Shown one piece after another: positions 1 through 11,572 of a DNA stretch of 64,000 bases. The stretch is from Campylorhamphus procurvoides. Taxonomy: Eukaryota > Chordata > Aves > Passeriformes > Dendrocolaptidae. The stretch spans positions 682,001-746,000 of the forward strand of contig WBMV01004888.1 in NCBI GenBank assembly GCA_013396655.1. The letters are read 5' to 3'. The translations under genes were made by a program, and so were the position numbers. The notes below the pieces were generated by a model that saw only the letters and a list, made by a program, of their open reading frames with translations, was not told where the DNA came from and made no database searches. Numbering within the stretch: position 1 is the first letter of the stretch; the number at the start of each line of letters is the position of its first letter.

Positions 1-2125
1 ACCAAACCATGGCTATGGAAGCTCAGTTCTGGTGCAGTACCTGTTAAGGAGCACATCGCTATCAGTCAGTCTGTTCTGCCAACAAGGCTCTGTAATTACA
101 GCTCCATGCTCTGACAGAGTAGTGGAAACATAGGAAATATTAACTGGTCACAGCTGTGAACCCCTTTCCTTCACTGGTTTGCTTCTTCAAACTCTTGGCT
201 GTATGAGGATTTTAATTACAGTCAGATGATTAGGAAGATTAGTAATACAGATGTTATTGAAAAGTGATTGGTTTGAGAAGAATCAGGAATTGTAAGAAAA
301 AATTCTGTCTTTGCCATCCTCATTTTCAATATCAACCTTCTAGTACAGGAATTGTACCAGTGAGGATTTATTATAATTTTTTTTATTTTTTCCAAGAGCA
401 AAGAAATTACATATAAGCGGAAGAAATAATGGCATTAAATTAGCGAAGATAAAATATTAATTATGTGAAAATGCAAAGCAGGGAGAGAAATCAATTGTGA
501 GGAAATAGCATAAGAAAAGAACCTCTTGGCCTCCTCAAATGCTTTGTGGGACAAAGCCTTCAATCAGAAATGTGCTGATACTAAATTATCCCTGGATTTG
601 ATCTAGCTCTAATAATTGAAAACTCCCACTGCTGGAACAGAACCAGCTTGCTGAATGAACACTAATTTCTCAGACTGGATGTTAAGTAGACAAAGCTGTT
701 GCATGTATCTAATCAGATTTGTATTTTTATTCCATGACACACTACATCCTATGCTGTGCTGTGATTTAAAATTATCACAGCCTGCCTTGTGGCATTCATC
801 AATGAGAGGTACATTTTCTTTAGCAGTGAAGCATTCTCTTCTGTCTTCACAGCTGTGATTATAAGTTCTGAGAGCAGATTTTCAGAAAGATATGGTAGAA
901 AAGATGTCCAGATGAAGCCATTTGTTTGCTTATTTAATACCTTATTTACACATCTAGCCTCTAGATTTCATAGTTCCATGTCTGTCAAACAGCTCAGCAT
1001 GATTTTGCAAGTAAGGCTTGCCTGTGAAGAGGAACATTCTTTACTCTTTCTCTCCTCCTGTCATTTGTGTGTGTAGTTCCCTGCATCTCAGAAAAAAAAA
1101 AAAAAAGAGATTGTACTATGGAAACTGTGGTCCCAAGCCATCTGACCTGTCTTTTTCTCTTTTTTTCCCCAAAAGGAGAAATATAAGGCAAATTGTGAGT
1201 TTTGTTTGTGAAACAATATATAGGAGAAGGCAGCAAAAATAAGGGCTACAGATCAAATTAAAATATTGCTCAGTTTAAAATACATTTAAAATTCTTTAAA
1301 TATTTTACCTACAGTGACTTTGATAAAGCATTAAAAAACAGTAAATAATTATTGTTATAGGAGAATTTGGTGTTTATTCTGTTTCTCCTCACTAAGTTAT
1401 TTCCAACTTTTCTATAATCTTATTGTTTGTTGCTTTTGAGGGATTACCAACAGGTCTTGTCGCCCATTGTGGCCTTTGGAAATTGTCCAGAATCACCACT
1501 GAGAATTGGATTTGTCCTTTGTGTCCTGATTCAGGGCAATATATATGCACACATATCAGTACAGATTAGCTTTAAGGGGAGTATTTATCTTTAAGCATGT
1601 GGTTATGTGCATACTTGACACTGGGTTGCCTTGTTGGCTTACAATTTGAGGATTGTAGGTCCAATAACATTCTCTATTCAATCAAACGTAAATCTACACT
1701 GGAAAGCAGTCAGGAAAATGTGTCATTAAGAATTACTGCAGCTGAGCAGAAGTTTACTGCTATATCTCAATATTAAACTCCTCCATCAGGAAAAGTTCTT
1801 CAGAGCTGTCTTATTGATTAGCTGGTTCTTTGAGGGAGTTATACACTTGCTACTAATCCGGCTAATATGAGTGGTTAAATGTGGGACTTTGTCTCACAGG
1901 GTGGCAAAAAGCTGTTGTGTGAATCCTTTAACGTTATTTTCTTCTAAGAAATTTTATACAATACCTTGATGGACCAAAAAGAAGGACCCTCTCTCTCCAT
2001 GAAAAAAAACTTTCTGTTCTGTGCATTGCACTGTGGGAAAATCCATCCAGGGTCTGCCTGATACGGCACAAAAGTAGAGTTAAAAGCATCTGAAAGGATA
2101 TAAATTTTTCTTGCTATATATACTA

Positions 2126-2126
<1 letters not shown>
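1..2126. other. AT-rich noncoding DNA, nothing recognised
   Basis: I see no gene, CR1 piece, LTR or structural RNA here. Open frames on both strands stay below about 100 codons, overlap one another and resemble no protein I know. A 15-base A run lies at 1092-1106 beside a pyrimidine-rich stretch on the same strand. The block could be intergenic or intronic; nothing in it decides this. Confidence 0.6.
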
Positions 2127-2166
<40 letters not shown>

Positions 2167-2183
2167 TCTATCTATATCTATCT
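2127..2183. repeat. Compound (TCTG)n-(TCTA)n microsatellite
   Basis: Five to six TCTG units pass directly into about eight TCTA units, the last interrupted by a TATCTA step. The compound form suggests one tetranucleotide array grew from the other by a G-to-A change in the last base of the unit. It lies about 95 bp from the 3' end of a minus-strand CR1. Confidence 0.95.
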
Positions 2184-2244
2184 TACAACAGCTATTTTAT
2201 CAAGCCAACTGTTGCTGGGCCTTTCTTACTGAGATCCAAGAAGA

Positions 2245-2266
2245 ATCATCATCGTCATCATCATCG
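2245..2266. repeat. (ATC)n trinucleotide microsatellite
   Basis: ATC units interrupted twice by GTC, directly next to the 3' terminus of the CR1 that follows. CR1 ends in short tandem repeats and not in poly(A), so this array may have grown from the element's own tail or its insertion junction. Confidence 0.85.
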
Positions 2267-2277
2267 TAGAAACCAAC

Positions 2278-2965
2278 AGAGAGTGGTTTGGGCTGGAAGG
2301 GATCTTCAAAGATGATCTAGTTTGTACACCTGTGTCCACGGGCCAAACTTGACTGGATTTCTAAAAGCCCCATTCAACCAGGCCTTGAAAACAGCCAGGA
2401 ATGGGGCTTCCACAATTTCTCTGCTTCAATGTCTCATTGCTCACACAGTGAAGAATTCCTTCTTTATGTCTAATCTAAACCTACTTTCTTTCTGTTTAAA
2501 ACTGTTACATCTCTTTTCATTGCTACAATCCCTGATTGATGAAGAACTCCTCCCCATCTTTCTTATAGGCCCTTTTTAGGTACCAAAAGGCTGCTATAAG
2601 GCTCTTTTCCAGGCTAAACAAACCAATCCCCTGTCTGTACTCATGGGGGAGATGTTCCAGACCTCTGGTCATTGTCACAGCCCTCCTCTGGACTTGCCCT
2701 AACAGGTCTGTATCTTTCCTGTGTTGAGAACCCCGGAGCTGTTCACAGTAATCCAGTTGGGGTCTCACAAGAGAGGAGCCAAGGCAGAGAATCACCTTGA
2801 TCTACCTGATGGCCACAGGAAAAAAGTGGCTTTCAGGGCTGTGGCTGTGCTTTGCCAGCTCATCTTAACTTTTTTTTTCTTTTATCCACCAATACTCCTA
2901 AGTCTTTTTCCACAGGGTTGCTCTAAATCACCCTCCACTAAGCCTGTTTGGGATCACTCTGTTTG
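2278..2965 (-). mobile_element. CR1 LINE fragment, 5'-truncated
   Basis: CR1 is the main non-LTR retrotransposon of birds; it copies itself by target-primed reverse transcription. Read on the plus strand, this piece opens with the complement of the CR1 3' end (a GTTTGGGCTGGAAGGGATC-type block near 2287-2305). It continues through the 3' UTR and into the reverse complement of the ORF2 C-terminus, then fades near 2965. 5' truncation is usual for the family. A T run near 2870-2882 interrupts the coding part. Divergence looks high, so the copy is old and cannot move. Confidence 0.93.
2523..2795 (-). pseudogene. CR1 ORF2 C-terminal remnant
   Basis: A 90-codon stretch stays open and matches the region after the reverse-transcriptase palm of avian CR1. 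Recognisable landmarks are VRPQLDYCEQ near residue 10, the VQRRAVTM segment near 35, RGLEHLPHEYR near 45, and FSLEKSLIAAF followed by YLKRAYKKDGEE near 61-83. The catalytic palm, endonuclease and start are all absent, so this is a decayed tail and not a gene. The first methionine is incidental. Confidence 0.9.
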
Positions 2966-5900
2966 TCTCTCTCTCACCCTCACTCCCACCAGCACAGAAC
3001 AATACTCTTCAGGGAAGTTCTGTGAGAGCATAACAAGTATTCATTCTGCTTTCAGCAGAGCCAAAATAAAATTTAATTATAAAATATACTTTTAAAGTTA
3101 AGAGTTATTTGCTACTAAACTTTTATTACAACTTTGATAAGCACAGTTTTCTTTATATGCTCAAAAGGACGATTTATGACTATAAAGACAGCTTTCTGAA
3201 CTGGTATTTTTTCACCTGCTCTGCAAAGAAGGTAGTCTAAAATAAATAAAGGACATAAAAATTATACAAGCCACTAGCTTTTCTACTTAAAAAGCATGAC
3301 CCTGTGGATGGAAAAAGGAAAGTGCAGGAAATAGAGGATTGTCAGCATCTTCTTGGCACATGGCTGTTGCAAAGGTGACTGTAATGTGTGTCATATGTGG
3401 TTGACAGATGCAAGAAGCCCTGTTCACCTGGTGTTCTCTCAGCTCATACGTGGAGGCCTCTCTGGGCCTGATTAGCACTAAACCAAGGTACCAAATACAA
3501 AATATATCTCCAATACCACCTGCCACCTGCACCTGGAGAATTACAGTTTAAACAGAGACAAAGTCTAGTCTTAGTAACACACTTCGAATTATCCCCAGGA
3601 TGTAATGTAGTTGTACCTGAAGGTCAGTTGCTCACACAACTGGAAACCTTTCCCACTGAAGAGTGATGCACAAGGAAGGCCATGCATGAAAAGCAAAATA
3701 TGCATATTTAAAGTGCTTGACATTGTAGAGGAAAACACAGCAATGACAGTTATGAACCTGTGCCTAAAATCTTCATTCAAACTGTGCCTTTATTGTAGTC
3801 TGGAGTGCAATGACAATTGTGCTAATGAGGATCAGCACTTGTGAAGTTATATAACAGCCCATATGCCATGACCTACACCAGCTGTAGGGTCTTAGGAAAG
3901 AAAAACCTCAGACACCTTAGCTCCAGACTACTGAGTATCCCAGGATGGGCTCAGTTTGTGGCAAAAGCAACAGAGCTGTTTATATTGGGATACTGACTTT
4001 TGAAATGAACTAAAATGGAGAAACAGCAGCAGGGTATCACACAGAATTGAGCTGTTACATTTCATCATTTTCCCTTTCCTGCTCAATAGACCAAATCTGC
4101 TCCATTTGTATTTCTGCTAAAGCCTCTTTGCTGGATGAAATGCAGATAATTACCTCTGCTATGAAAGTAACTTGGCCATTTCATTCCATACCTTGGGGGA
4201 CATGTTGAGGAAAGGGATAGTACTGCATAACGAGCTTCTTCTGTGGTGCCAGGGGAGAAGAAGTATTCAGAGCTTGAGATGGTACTGGATGGCTCAGCAT
4301 GAGAACAGATGCACACCTCCAGGGCTTGCCAAGCTGGAAACCATCCTCCTCCTTTATCATGGTTCAATCTCCCACATATGTAACATGCCAAGGCTGCTCA
4401 GTTTATGTTTGCCAGTTGAGAGAGGTGAGGCCACAATTCTCTTTTAGTCTGTGAAGCTTGATAAAAGGTGATTTACTCTGCCTGACAGGATACTAATAGC
4501 ATAATTGCGCAGGACAACTACCATTACAATTTGGTCCATCAAAAACACAGTTGGTCTTGTGATTCTGAGCAAGTACTATCCTTTTTACTGTTTTGTTGAG
4601 TGCAGAACTTCATGTCACCAGACAGTAGGAATGTTTGATAACCCCACCTACTGCAGAACTAGCCAAAACAATGGGTTAGTGAAATGGGTCCATCCAGGCT
4701 CTGCAAGTTTTGAGAGATGTTCAGCTTCTAATGTTATGTTGTGTCTCCATAGAAGCATGGCCACTGCTTCAGCTGTACCCTGACCTCCACTGAACCATCG
4801 TGCCTACTCCATGAAGAGATTCAGAGAATAAATGATGGGAGAAATTTGCATAAAGTTAACTTGTATGCAAGTGACCCAGGTAGATCATATTGTGGTTAAT
4901 TTAAGCTGAACTTGCTGGGGTTTGTTAGGTAAGAGTTTATTCCATGGCACCATATGGAAGGTAGCCATGGTATGGAGCGATGTGGCAGCACCAGCCGAGC
5001 TGCAGCAGCCAATGTAGCAGAGTTACTGTCACACTTCTGGGCCTCTCTGTAATATGGGGGTGCTACCATCTGTGAGACAGAGCTTGCAGCTGGGTATGTT
5101 GGGTGACATTCCTTATGAACAAGCAGCTAAGCAGGGGACTAGACAGCTTGCTCCCCAGCAAGCTCCACATGCTCCTCATGTGTAGCTCCAAGACAGCCCT
5201 TTCTGACTTTCTCGTTCCAGAAATTTCTGTATTCTCAGAATTTGCAGAGACAACCCTGTTGGAAGGTATTCCTGTCAACAAACCTGTGTTCCTCATCACA
5301 AAATGTCTCAACAGAGTCGCAAGTGTTGATTTGTTCAGCTAAAAATAAGCAATTTTGAAAACACAAAGCCACTGCAAGAAAAAATTGTCTTCATCCAAAG
5401 ATTTTAAGGGAAAATATTTTGGTGATTTTTTTCTCTCTGATAAGCCAGAATTTGAGCAAGTTAAATTTAATAAAATTTTGAAAAACTCATTCTTATACTC
5501 TTTCTCACTTTGACTTTTGTGAAGATAAGATTCTTCATTTTACATGAAACATTTATTGCCAGCATTCATTTTTCCTCTTAAAAACTTGAACCATTATTGA
5601 CCATCTATTTCTAGATGCTATTTCTCTAACATGACCTTTGATGTCATGAAACCTAGTTACAGGAAAATAAGGATACAAATCTCTGCCCACAGCAATAAAA
5701 TCAAACCCAAATACCATTTTTTAAATGTTCATTTTCATGTTTCCAACAAACTATACTGCTCATATCTCATGATCTGTTAATCAGGAACACCAGAAGAACA
5801 TATGGTCAAATATTTCAGGAAAAAATGGTTCTTGCCAGGTTAACATTTTGAATGAAACACCAATATAGTTAATTGGGAATTATTTTTCATAAGTTCAGAA

Positions 5901-6477
5901 AAGATAAGATTTAGAGAAACAAGAAAACTTTAGTGTCTTTTTCTATATAGATTACTGACATTAATTGGCTTATCCAAAGAAAGCTTGATCACTATCCATG
6001 AGGTGAACCTCCAGAGTTCCAAAACCCTTTTTTACTTTGAAACTTTGTTCTACACTGTGATAATACCTTTGTCTTTAAGTAGCTAGCAACCCAAACTTGA
6101 GGAAAGAACTGCTAGTGCTTCAAAGTGCCATGGGACGGTAATATAAATTAAGAAAAATAATGCGTGATAAACTGAAAGGTTTCTTTTCTGTCAGGACACG
6201 CCCTCATATTTCTTTGTTCTCCTACTGCAAAAAATTAAGAATGATCTTTTTTTTTTTGAGTTTCAGAAAATTGTTTCCAGTGACAAAGGAGAAATGAGAC
6301 CAAACAGGAACAGCAAAATTACCCATTGTAAAATTATCAATATGAAAATACCAGAGATAAGTACATGGCATTATCATTTGCAACCAGGCCAAACATGGTA
6401 ATGCTGACACCAAGCAGTTGGCAGTCATGGTTTGGTTCCAAACCAAGGAAGCTCTTCTCATGATCCACTATTACTAT
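2966..6477. other. AT-rich noncoding DNA, nothing recognised
   Basis: No CR1, LTR or gene is recognisable. The longest open frame (102 codons, minus strand, 4083-4391) begins with a chance CYICG string like half a zinc knuckle, but the rest of the motif is missing and nothing else resembles a known protein. Around 4940-5045 the sequence is somewhat richer in GC (the AGCCGAGCTGCAGCAGCC part near 4994) without a repeat I can name. Confidence 0.55.
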
Positions 6478-6563
6478 TCATGTCTCTGCCCATGATAACA
6501 GGCTGGAACTAGATGATCTTTAAGGTCCCTTCCAACCATAACCATTCTATGATTGTATGATTG
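6478..6563 (+). mobile_element. CR1 3'-terminal fragment
   Basis: About 85 bp of the CR1 3' end in sense orientation: a GTCTCTGCCCATG block, then GGAACTAGATGATCTTTAAG, then a CCATTCTATGATTGTATGAT tail made of the terminal ~8-bp repeats. All coding sequence is missing, which fits severe 5' truncation on insertion. Confidence 0.9.
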
Positions 6564-6880
6564 CACAGCTCAGTGGATTGTTTAGTGGTGGGGTAAGGAT
6601 TGTCTTGCAGGTGTTTAGCATATCTTTAAACACTCCTGCAGTGTTTGCTTTGAGAAAAGGAGGCAGTGAACTCCCCACCCTCACACACTTGCCCCCCTCC
6701 CCACACCTTGTCAGAAGGGTAAACTCAAGTGACCTGCATCTAAAAGATGACCTTGTTTACAGTCCCTGGGAATAAGCTTTGTGTGGGAATAGACCTACAA
6801 TATAAAGAGTGGAACAGATCCTGCAGGAAATGGGCCACTGAAGACAAAGAAACCAATGAAAGCATTTTGTAAAACTGTAC
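6564..6880. other. Noncoding DNA between CR1 tail and candidate LTR
   Basis: A C-rich stretch lies at 6675-6712 and a TATAAAG string at 6801-6807. It is not clear whether this is the 5' part of the LTR-like block that follows or unrelated flank. No gene is seen. Confidence 0.4.
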
Positions 6881-6910
6881 TGTAACATAAGGTTTATTGC
6901 TGTGTTTACC

Positions 6911-7007
6911 TTTTCCCCAGGCTTTTGGAAAGCCACCTTTCCCTTCTCCCAGGTCCTTAGAAACCCATCTCCCTCTTCCCCAGGCCCTGTAGAAGACACC
7001 TTTCACC
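6911..7007 (+). repeat. Three imperfect tandem copies of a ~32-bp unit
   Basis: Copies lie at 6911-6943, 6944-6975 and 6976-7007. Each starts with a TTYYCCCCAGG-like core and has an AGAAR-C-CATCT/ACCTTT-like second half. Tandem enhancer repeats of this kind are common in retroviral U3 regions, which supports the LTR reading of the surrounding block. Confidence 0.75.
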
Positions 7008-7046
7008 TTCCTAATTAGTATTCAAGCCCCCTTCTGGCTGTGTCCT

Positions 7047-7118
7047 GATTGGTTTCCCTTGTATCCCTCCCCTTTCCCTGGCCATGAGGTGTATAAATTA
7101 CCTGACCAGGTGAATAAA
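7047..7118 (+). promoter_or_regulatory. CCAAT, TATA and poly(A) signal cluster
   Basis: An inverted CCAAT box (GATTGG, 7047-7052), TATAAATTA (7092-7100) and AATAAA (7113-7118) are in the correct order for an LTR U3-R boundary. Transcription would start about 25-30 bp after the TATA box, near 7120. Promoter activity is inferred from order and spacing only. Confidence 0.5.
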
Positions 7119-7250
7119 GACCTCTTTCTGCTTCCTGTTCCTGGAGTGTGTGTGTCCTCCTTACTGAGACCTGGGGAGGACCCTCTGGCCCAGCCACCAG
7201 GCCACGTGGAGAGGGACAGGGAAGGGGAGAGCTTGTCCCATCAACCGTGT

Positions 7251-8924
7251 TAGCTTTGTAGACACAGACAATGGAGCTGCAGAGCCTTTGACCCCTAGGT
7301 AATCCACATAGAATCCTCTCCAAGTCCAATTAAACTGAAAAAGGCCACCTCAGCAAAGCTTGTCTCACTGGTCAAGGAAGCCAAACCAGACATCTCTGTA
7401 ATTATTTTCCCACGTGCCTCTGTCGTCCCTCAGCCTGCTTAAAGCTTGCTTTGTCAACAGGTGACAAAGCTACCCAACAGATCTATGGAAACTAAACCGG
7501 CTGTATATTGGAATGCTCATTTGTTGCTTATCAGATACATTCTAGAATTTTTCTTTTGCAAGAAGAATTTCACAGTGAGAAGCTCAATACTGTAATCACT
7601 GTCATAATTCATGAAAATCACTTGCTTTGAAAATAACAAAAAATGTTGTCATAATCGTCAAAATGATGGTTCAGTAATCTAGGAATACTTGTTATCTTGC
7701 CGGCTGTAAGCTGTGGATCTGGTCCAAAGCCCAGGAGTATCAATGAGAGGCTTTTCATTGGCCTCAGCAAGTCTTGGATCTGGCCTTCCATTAAGATTAA
7801 GGAAGAAAACAGCCATTGCTGTAGTGCTGAGATGATGTGTATAAAAAAAGTAGAAGTGTTACAATTAGTGAAGGTGTTCCTGGATGCAACACATGAAGCT
7901 TAATAGTATCCAAAATGTTCCATCAACGCAAGGCTAAGTTATTATTGCAGCTATTAGTTACTGGGTTTCACAGACATCTTTACCATTCATTGGATGTGTA
8001 TTCTGCTTTCTGGCAGCATTTTGAAGTTCATTAAATAGAATATTAAACTAATCATGATAAATGATTAGCCAGATTCCATTACATTCTGGTTAATTACAAA
8101 ATCATATCTACCTAGTCTTATAAAAAGCAAATTAGTTGAAGTGCAATGTGTCTTCACTGAATAGCCATGTAAGGAAAAAGCTAAAGAGGAAAGGTAGGAG
8201 GTAATTCACCCAGACAGTAAAAAAGGATTTAGGTTGACCCTTCCTGCTGTGCCAGATAATAAAAAAGCCCTCCCCCCAAATATCAGGTGAATGTACCATT
8301 TAAAAGTCTGAAATGACTGTTTGCTTTTGTACTGGGATTTTTGTTTATTACTGTATTTCAATCCAAGCATTTTCTGCACTGCTGTCCTACTGATTTATGA
8401 CTGAACTGCTATTTATTTAGTGTACAGGCATCCTATTAGGAAATGATTGTGTCCTACTTGTAAGGAAACATACGACAAATCACACCAAAGTCTTTTTTGC
8501 AATTACTCAGTAACACTTATTAGTGAAATTAAAATTCATGAGAAAAGATTTTGATAACTGCTGAAGCAGCCACTCACATTTCCAGATGGTCTGCATGAAA
8601 GTGACATTCTACCCCTCTTGCGATAATACGATGCATTGGGAACTGATTGTGGACGTTTGCTTATTTAATTAATAGAGGGTTGCACATCATTCAGCAATAA
8701 AGCCTGCGAGCTCAGCTCCACTGAAAGTCATATGTGCCCCGAGTAGGGATTATGAGGGATTTAGGCTCTACTGTCAAAACCTGCATTCTTCAAAACCATA
8801 TCAACTGCCATCTCCCACAGCAAAATCCACAATTTTCAACACAGGAAGCAAGGGGTCTCTCCTAGCACCACCGGTGCAGGAGAAAAAATACCTTTTAAAG
8901 CACAGCAGAGGATGGATCACATAG
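7251..8924. other. Noncoding DNA, nothing recognised
   Basis: No gene or mobile element is recognised. At 7289-7303 a string matches a tryptophan-tRNA primer-binding site at about 12 of 15 positions by my own comparison, which may be chance. The part near 8600-8750 is unusual for carrying several CpG dinucleotides inside otherwise AT-rich sequence and is listed as a finding. Confidence 0.5.
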
Positions 8925-9021
8925 AAAAAAAAAAAAAAAAAAACAACACATCACCACCAATTAAAAAAAAATACTGCAACAACCCACAAAAATAGAGAAA
9001 AACAAAACAAACAAAAAAACT
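8925..9021. repeat. A-rich low-complexity tract
   Basis: It begins with a 19-base A run (8925-8943) and continues as A with scattered C up to the ACAAAAAAACTAAAC area. One strand is almost free of G. No CR1 body is attached, so it is not a LINE tail I can identify. Confidence 0.85.
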
Positions 9022-9488
9022 AAACACCAGCTCAGGTTTTGCAAAATGCATACCATTGGAAAGAACAGTCTTCTGGACAAATTTTTGTGCTTTGATAAAG
9101 TCCAGCTGCCTAGCCACTCCCTCCCAAGGCAGTTGTTTCCTTAGTCTCTTACAAAAACAGTTTTTGCCAGTATTTCAACAAATGATCATTGGAGTAGCTA
9201 GCAAGATGTCCATCGACACGCGCTCATAGTGATTGGAGTAGACTTAGAGGTAACTCAGAAGAAAGAAGAAAATCTAATCAATTTATTTGTAATGGGAACA
9301 ATACACACATTATGAGATAGTGAAGAAGAACCTGAATGTGTGTGCAACTTCCATCATAGCCGTACCAATAGCAAGTACTTCCACACCTATTTCTGTCGAA
9401 TACGTATCTTCTGTTCTTTGTTCTTTTCTTGGCTGTCCTACTTCACTCACATTTACTGCAGAGTTTGCTTTTAGTGAGTTTTATGTGC
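9022..9488. other. Noncoding DNA with a short split repeat
   Basis: The 10-mer ATTGGAGTAG occurs at 9188-9197 and again at 9232-9241. Between the copies lies an unusual CGACACGCGC string (9213-9222). Nothing else is recognised. Confidence 0.5.
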
Positions 9489-9552
9489 TGGGATTTTCAA
9501 AGTGCCTTGAGGCTATTGACTTTCAATAGGATTTGGGTAGCTAATTGCCTTT
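9489..9552. repeat. Old palindromic repeat relic
   Basis: The stretch GGGATTTTCAAAGTGCCTTG followed by CTATTGACTTTCAATAG (inverted repeat with 7-bp arms) resembles an ancient palindromic repeat that I know from turtle, crocodile and bird DNA. I cannot give a database name. Such elements are usually read as fossils of non-autonomous DNA transposons. Confidence 0.45.
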
Positions 9553-11572
9553 TCCTTTGTACTTTACAAATTCCAGACATAGCTCTTCTGTGAGTTCATT
9601 TGAGTCTTTTATGACTGAATTTCCTGAAATGTTATATCCCTTTTGAAAGGAGAAAAAAAAAGGAGAAAAAGAGCGCCCCTTTCTCTTTTTAACATAAACC
9701 AAAAGAAATAGTTGTCCTTTTTCCTTTAAAGGTCCAAAGCTCATGGTCTCTTATCTATTTAAGTTAAACAGTACAGACATCAAATGCATTAATTTAAGTC
9801 TTGTTGAGATCTTGATTACAGCCTGGCAGTTGATTTGGGTGATACAGGCTTTCTCTGTGGACCTTTCCCAGTGTGTGCCATGTAGTGGTGATTTGAAGCC
9901 TATTAAAGGGACTATAATGCTGAAAATGTAAAAACTAGTCTTTGGGCTGCCCTTTCAGACTGTGAACTTCTGACTAGAAACGTTTATTTAATTCTTTCAC
10001 ACCCAACCTGCATAATCTATTATTGTCTGTCAGATTTGACTTGCAGCTTTGACCTCTAGTTGTCCAGAGTATCTCATCTTTTGTTTCACTACCATAGTTA
10101 GTTATCTGTTAAAAGTTGCTTGCTGCCAATCTCAGAAAGCAAAAAGCAAGAGACGGTCAGTAAAAAACCATTCACTTGACACACTAAATAGCTCCATTAA
10201 AAATGAAGGAAAAACATTACAAAGGTACTTTGTAATGGTAGCAGAAATCTTCCAAAGACATTCAGAAAACCAGAAAGAGAGAGAGCACATGAAATAAGCA
10301 AACTGCAGCGTAAGCTTTTGTGAACTGCTACCTCAGCAAGAGTAAATCAGTCAGATGCACAACTGAGAGAACTACATGTAGAGAAGAAAATGGGAGAAAC
10401 CAGAGCTGGTAGGTAATGGATAAAATGCAGGGGAGAGGATGTAGAGAAGCATTAGTAACTGGTTACAGTTTGTCCTTTTTTCAATTTCTCTATCTTTACC
10501 AAGCACATGGCTTGTGCTCTGGCTTCAGGCAACTTAGTGCCCTGCTCAGCAAGGGATGGGAATAACTCTACAGACCAGGTGTGCTGCAAGCTGTTTTGAA
10601 AGTAATTTACACACGAGGAGACTTCACTGGAAATGGAAAAGAAGTAGGAATAGAAAACAAAATAGAATATTCTGTAGCAGTCTTTTTGCCCAATGCATTA
10701 GTACTATATGACTGTCAAAAGGAACATTATGGCAAAGACACCTCTGTTAGACACTAAGAATTATTTAAACTCCTCCAAAAAGGTGCTAAATGGAGTTAGC
10801 AGTTTAATATGGCCACCCTAGCTTATGGAGGACAACATTTGCCTCCAAGATCATTTTGTGTAACCCTATCTTGTGTCAGTTATAAGTTTCCCATAGTTAT
10901 ACCTTCAGAATACTCTCCAGACACAGGAATCTGCAGACAAACTGGTTTACCTGAACCTGTGCCCAGACAAGGGTCTTACCTATCCTATAACCCAGGCAAG
11001 TGTCAATACCTCTAAAGGATAGTTATGAGATCTTTTTAGACAAGTAAATATTGATGCCACTACAGCTCCGTTTCACTTCCAGGATTCCCTGAGAAATGTG
11101 TCTCAACATTATTTGAAATAAAATTTGGAGTCATGGTTGCTGTTTCTCAGATTTTCTAGGCAAAAATTGTGACTCTTGCTGATTGAGCTATCAAATTGAC
11201 TGTTTTAGAGTCTCATGCTTTCAAATCACTGTGGCCACATTCAGGAAATCATCTTTACTCAGCAAAGCATAGTAAGCCTTTCTGACCATGTACTTCTTTC
11301 TTGCAAAAGCTTGAATGTATGTATATACAGCAGAACTCTGCAATTGGAAATAAAAAGCCAGCTTTTTTAGACTGGATTTTTTGGAGTTCCTTTAAACTTA
11401 AACCAAGAGAATAAGTTAAATATTTTGACAGACTGAACTTCTCAAGGCAATAGAAGCCCATCTAGAAAAGAAAAGAGAAAAAACCCTTCCAACAACTACC
11501 CCTTTAACATACCAGTTAAAAGTCAGTTTATCATCTGCCATGATGTCCAGCTGTCTTGGGAAAAAACTTAAT
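9553..11572. other. AT-rich noncoding DNA, nothing recognised
   Basis: It contains an A/G-rich patch near 9650-9672. Open frames are short and overlap on both strands. No CR1, LTR or exon-like sequence is recognised. Confidence 0.55.

Larger units (their letters stand above)
6881..7250 (+). mobile_element. Candidate solo retroviral LTR
   Basis: This block has the layout of a retroviral LTR on the plus strand. A U3-like half carries three imperfect copies of a 32-bp unit (6911-7007), followed by an inverted CCAAT box (7047-7052), a TATA box (7092-7097) and AATAAA (7113-7118). A GC-richer U5-like part follows. The 15-base spacing from TATA to AATAAA fits LTRs with a short R region. I could not find target-site duplications or fix the ends; the TG near 6881 and the 3' limit near 7250 are guesses. 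No gag, pol or env sequence follows. A host promoter or another repeat remains possible. Confidence 0.5.

Noticed and set aside
2127..2183. Tetranucleotide array considered as a CRISPR-like or other direct-repeat array
   Set aside because: The unit is only 4 bp with no spacers; it is a microsatellite in a vertebrate genome.
2721..3095. 124-codon plus-strand frame
   Set aside because: It runs antisense through the CR1 ORF2 remnant and has no content of its own.
4083..4391. Minus-strand frame starting with CYICGRLNH, like a zinc knuckle of a gag protein
   Set aside because: Only the first cysteine pair and one histidine fit; the final cysteine spacing and any flanking gag or pol similarity are missing.
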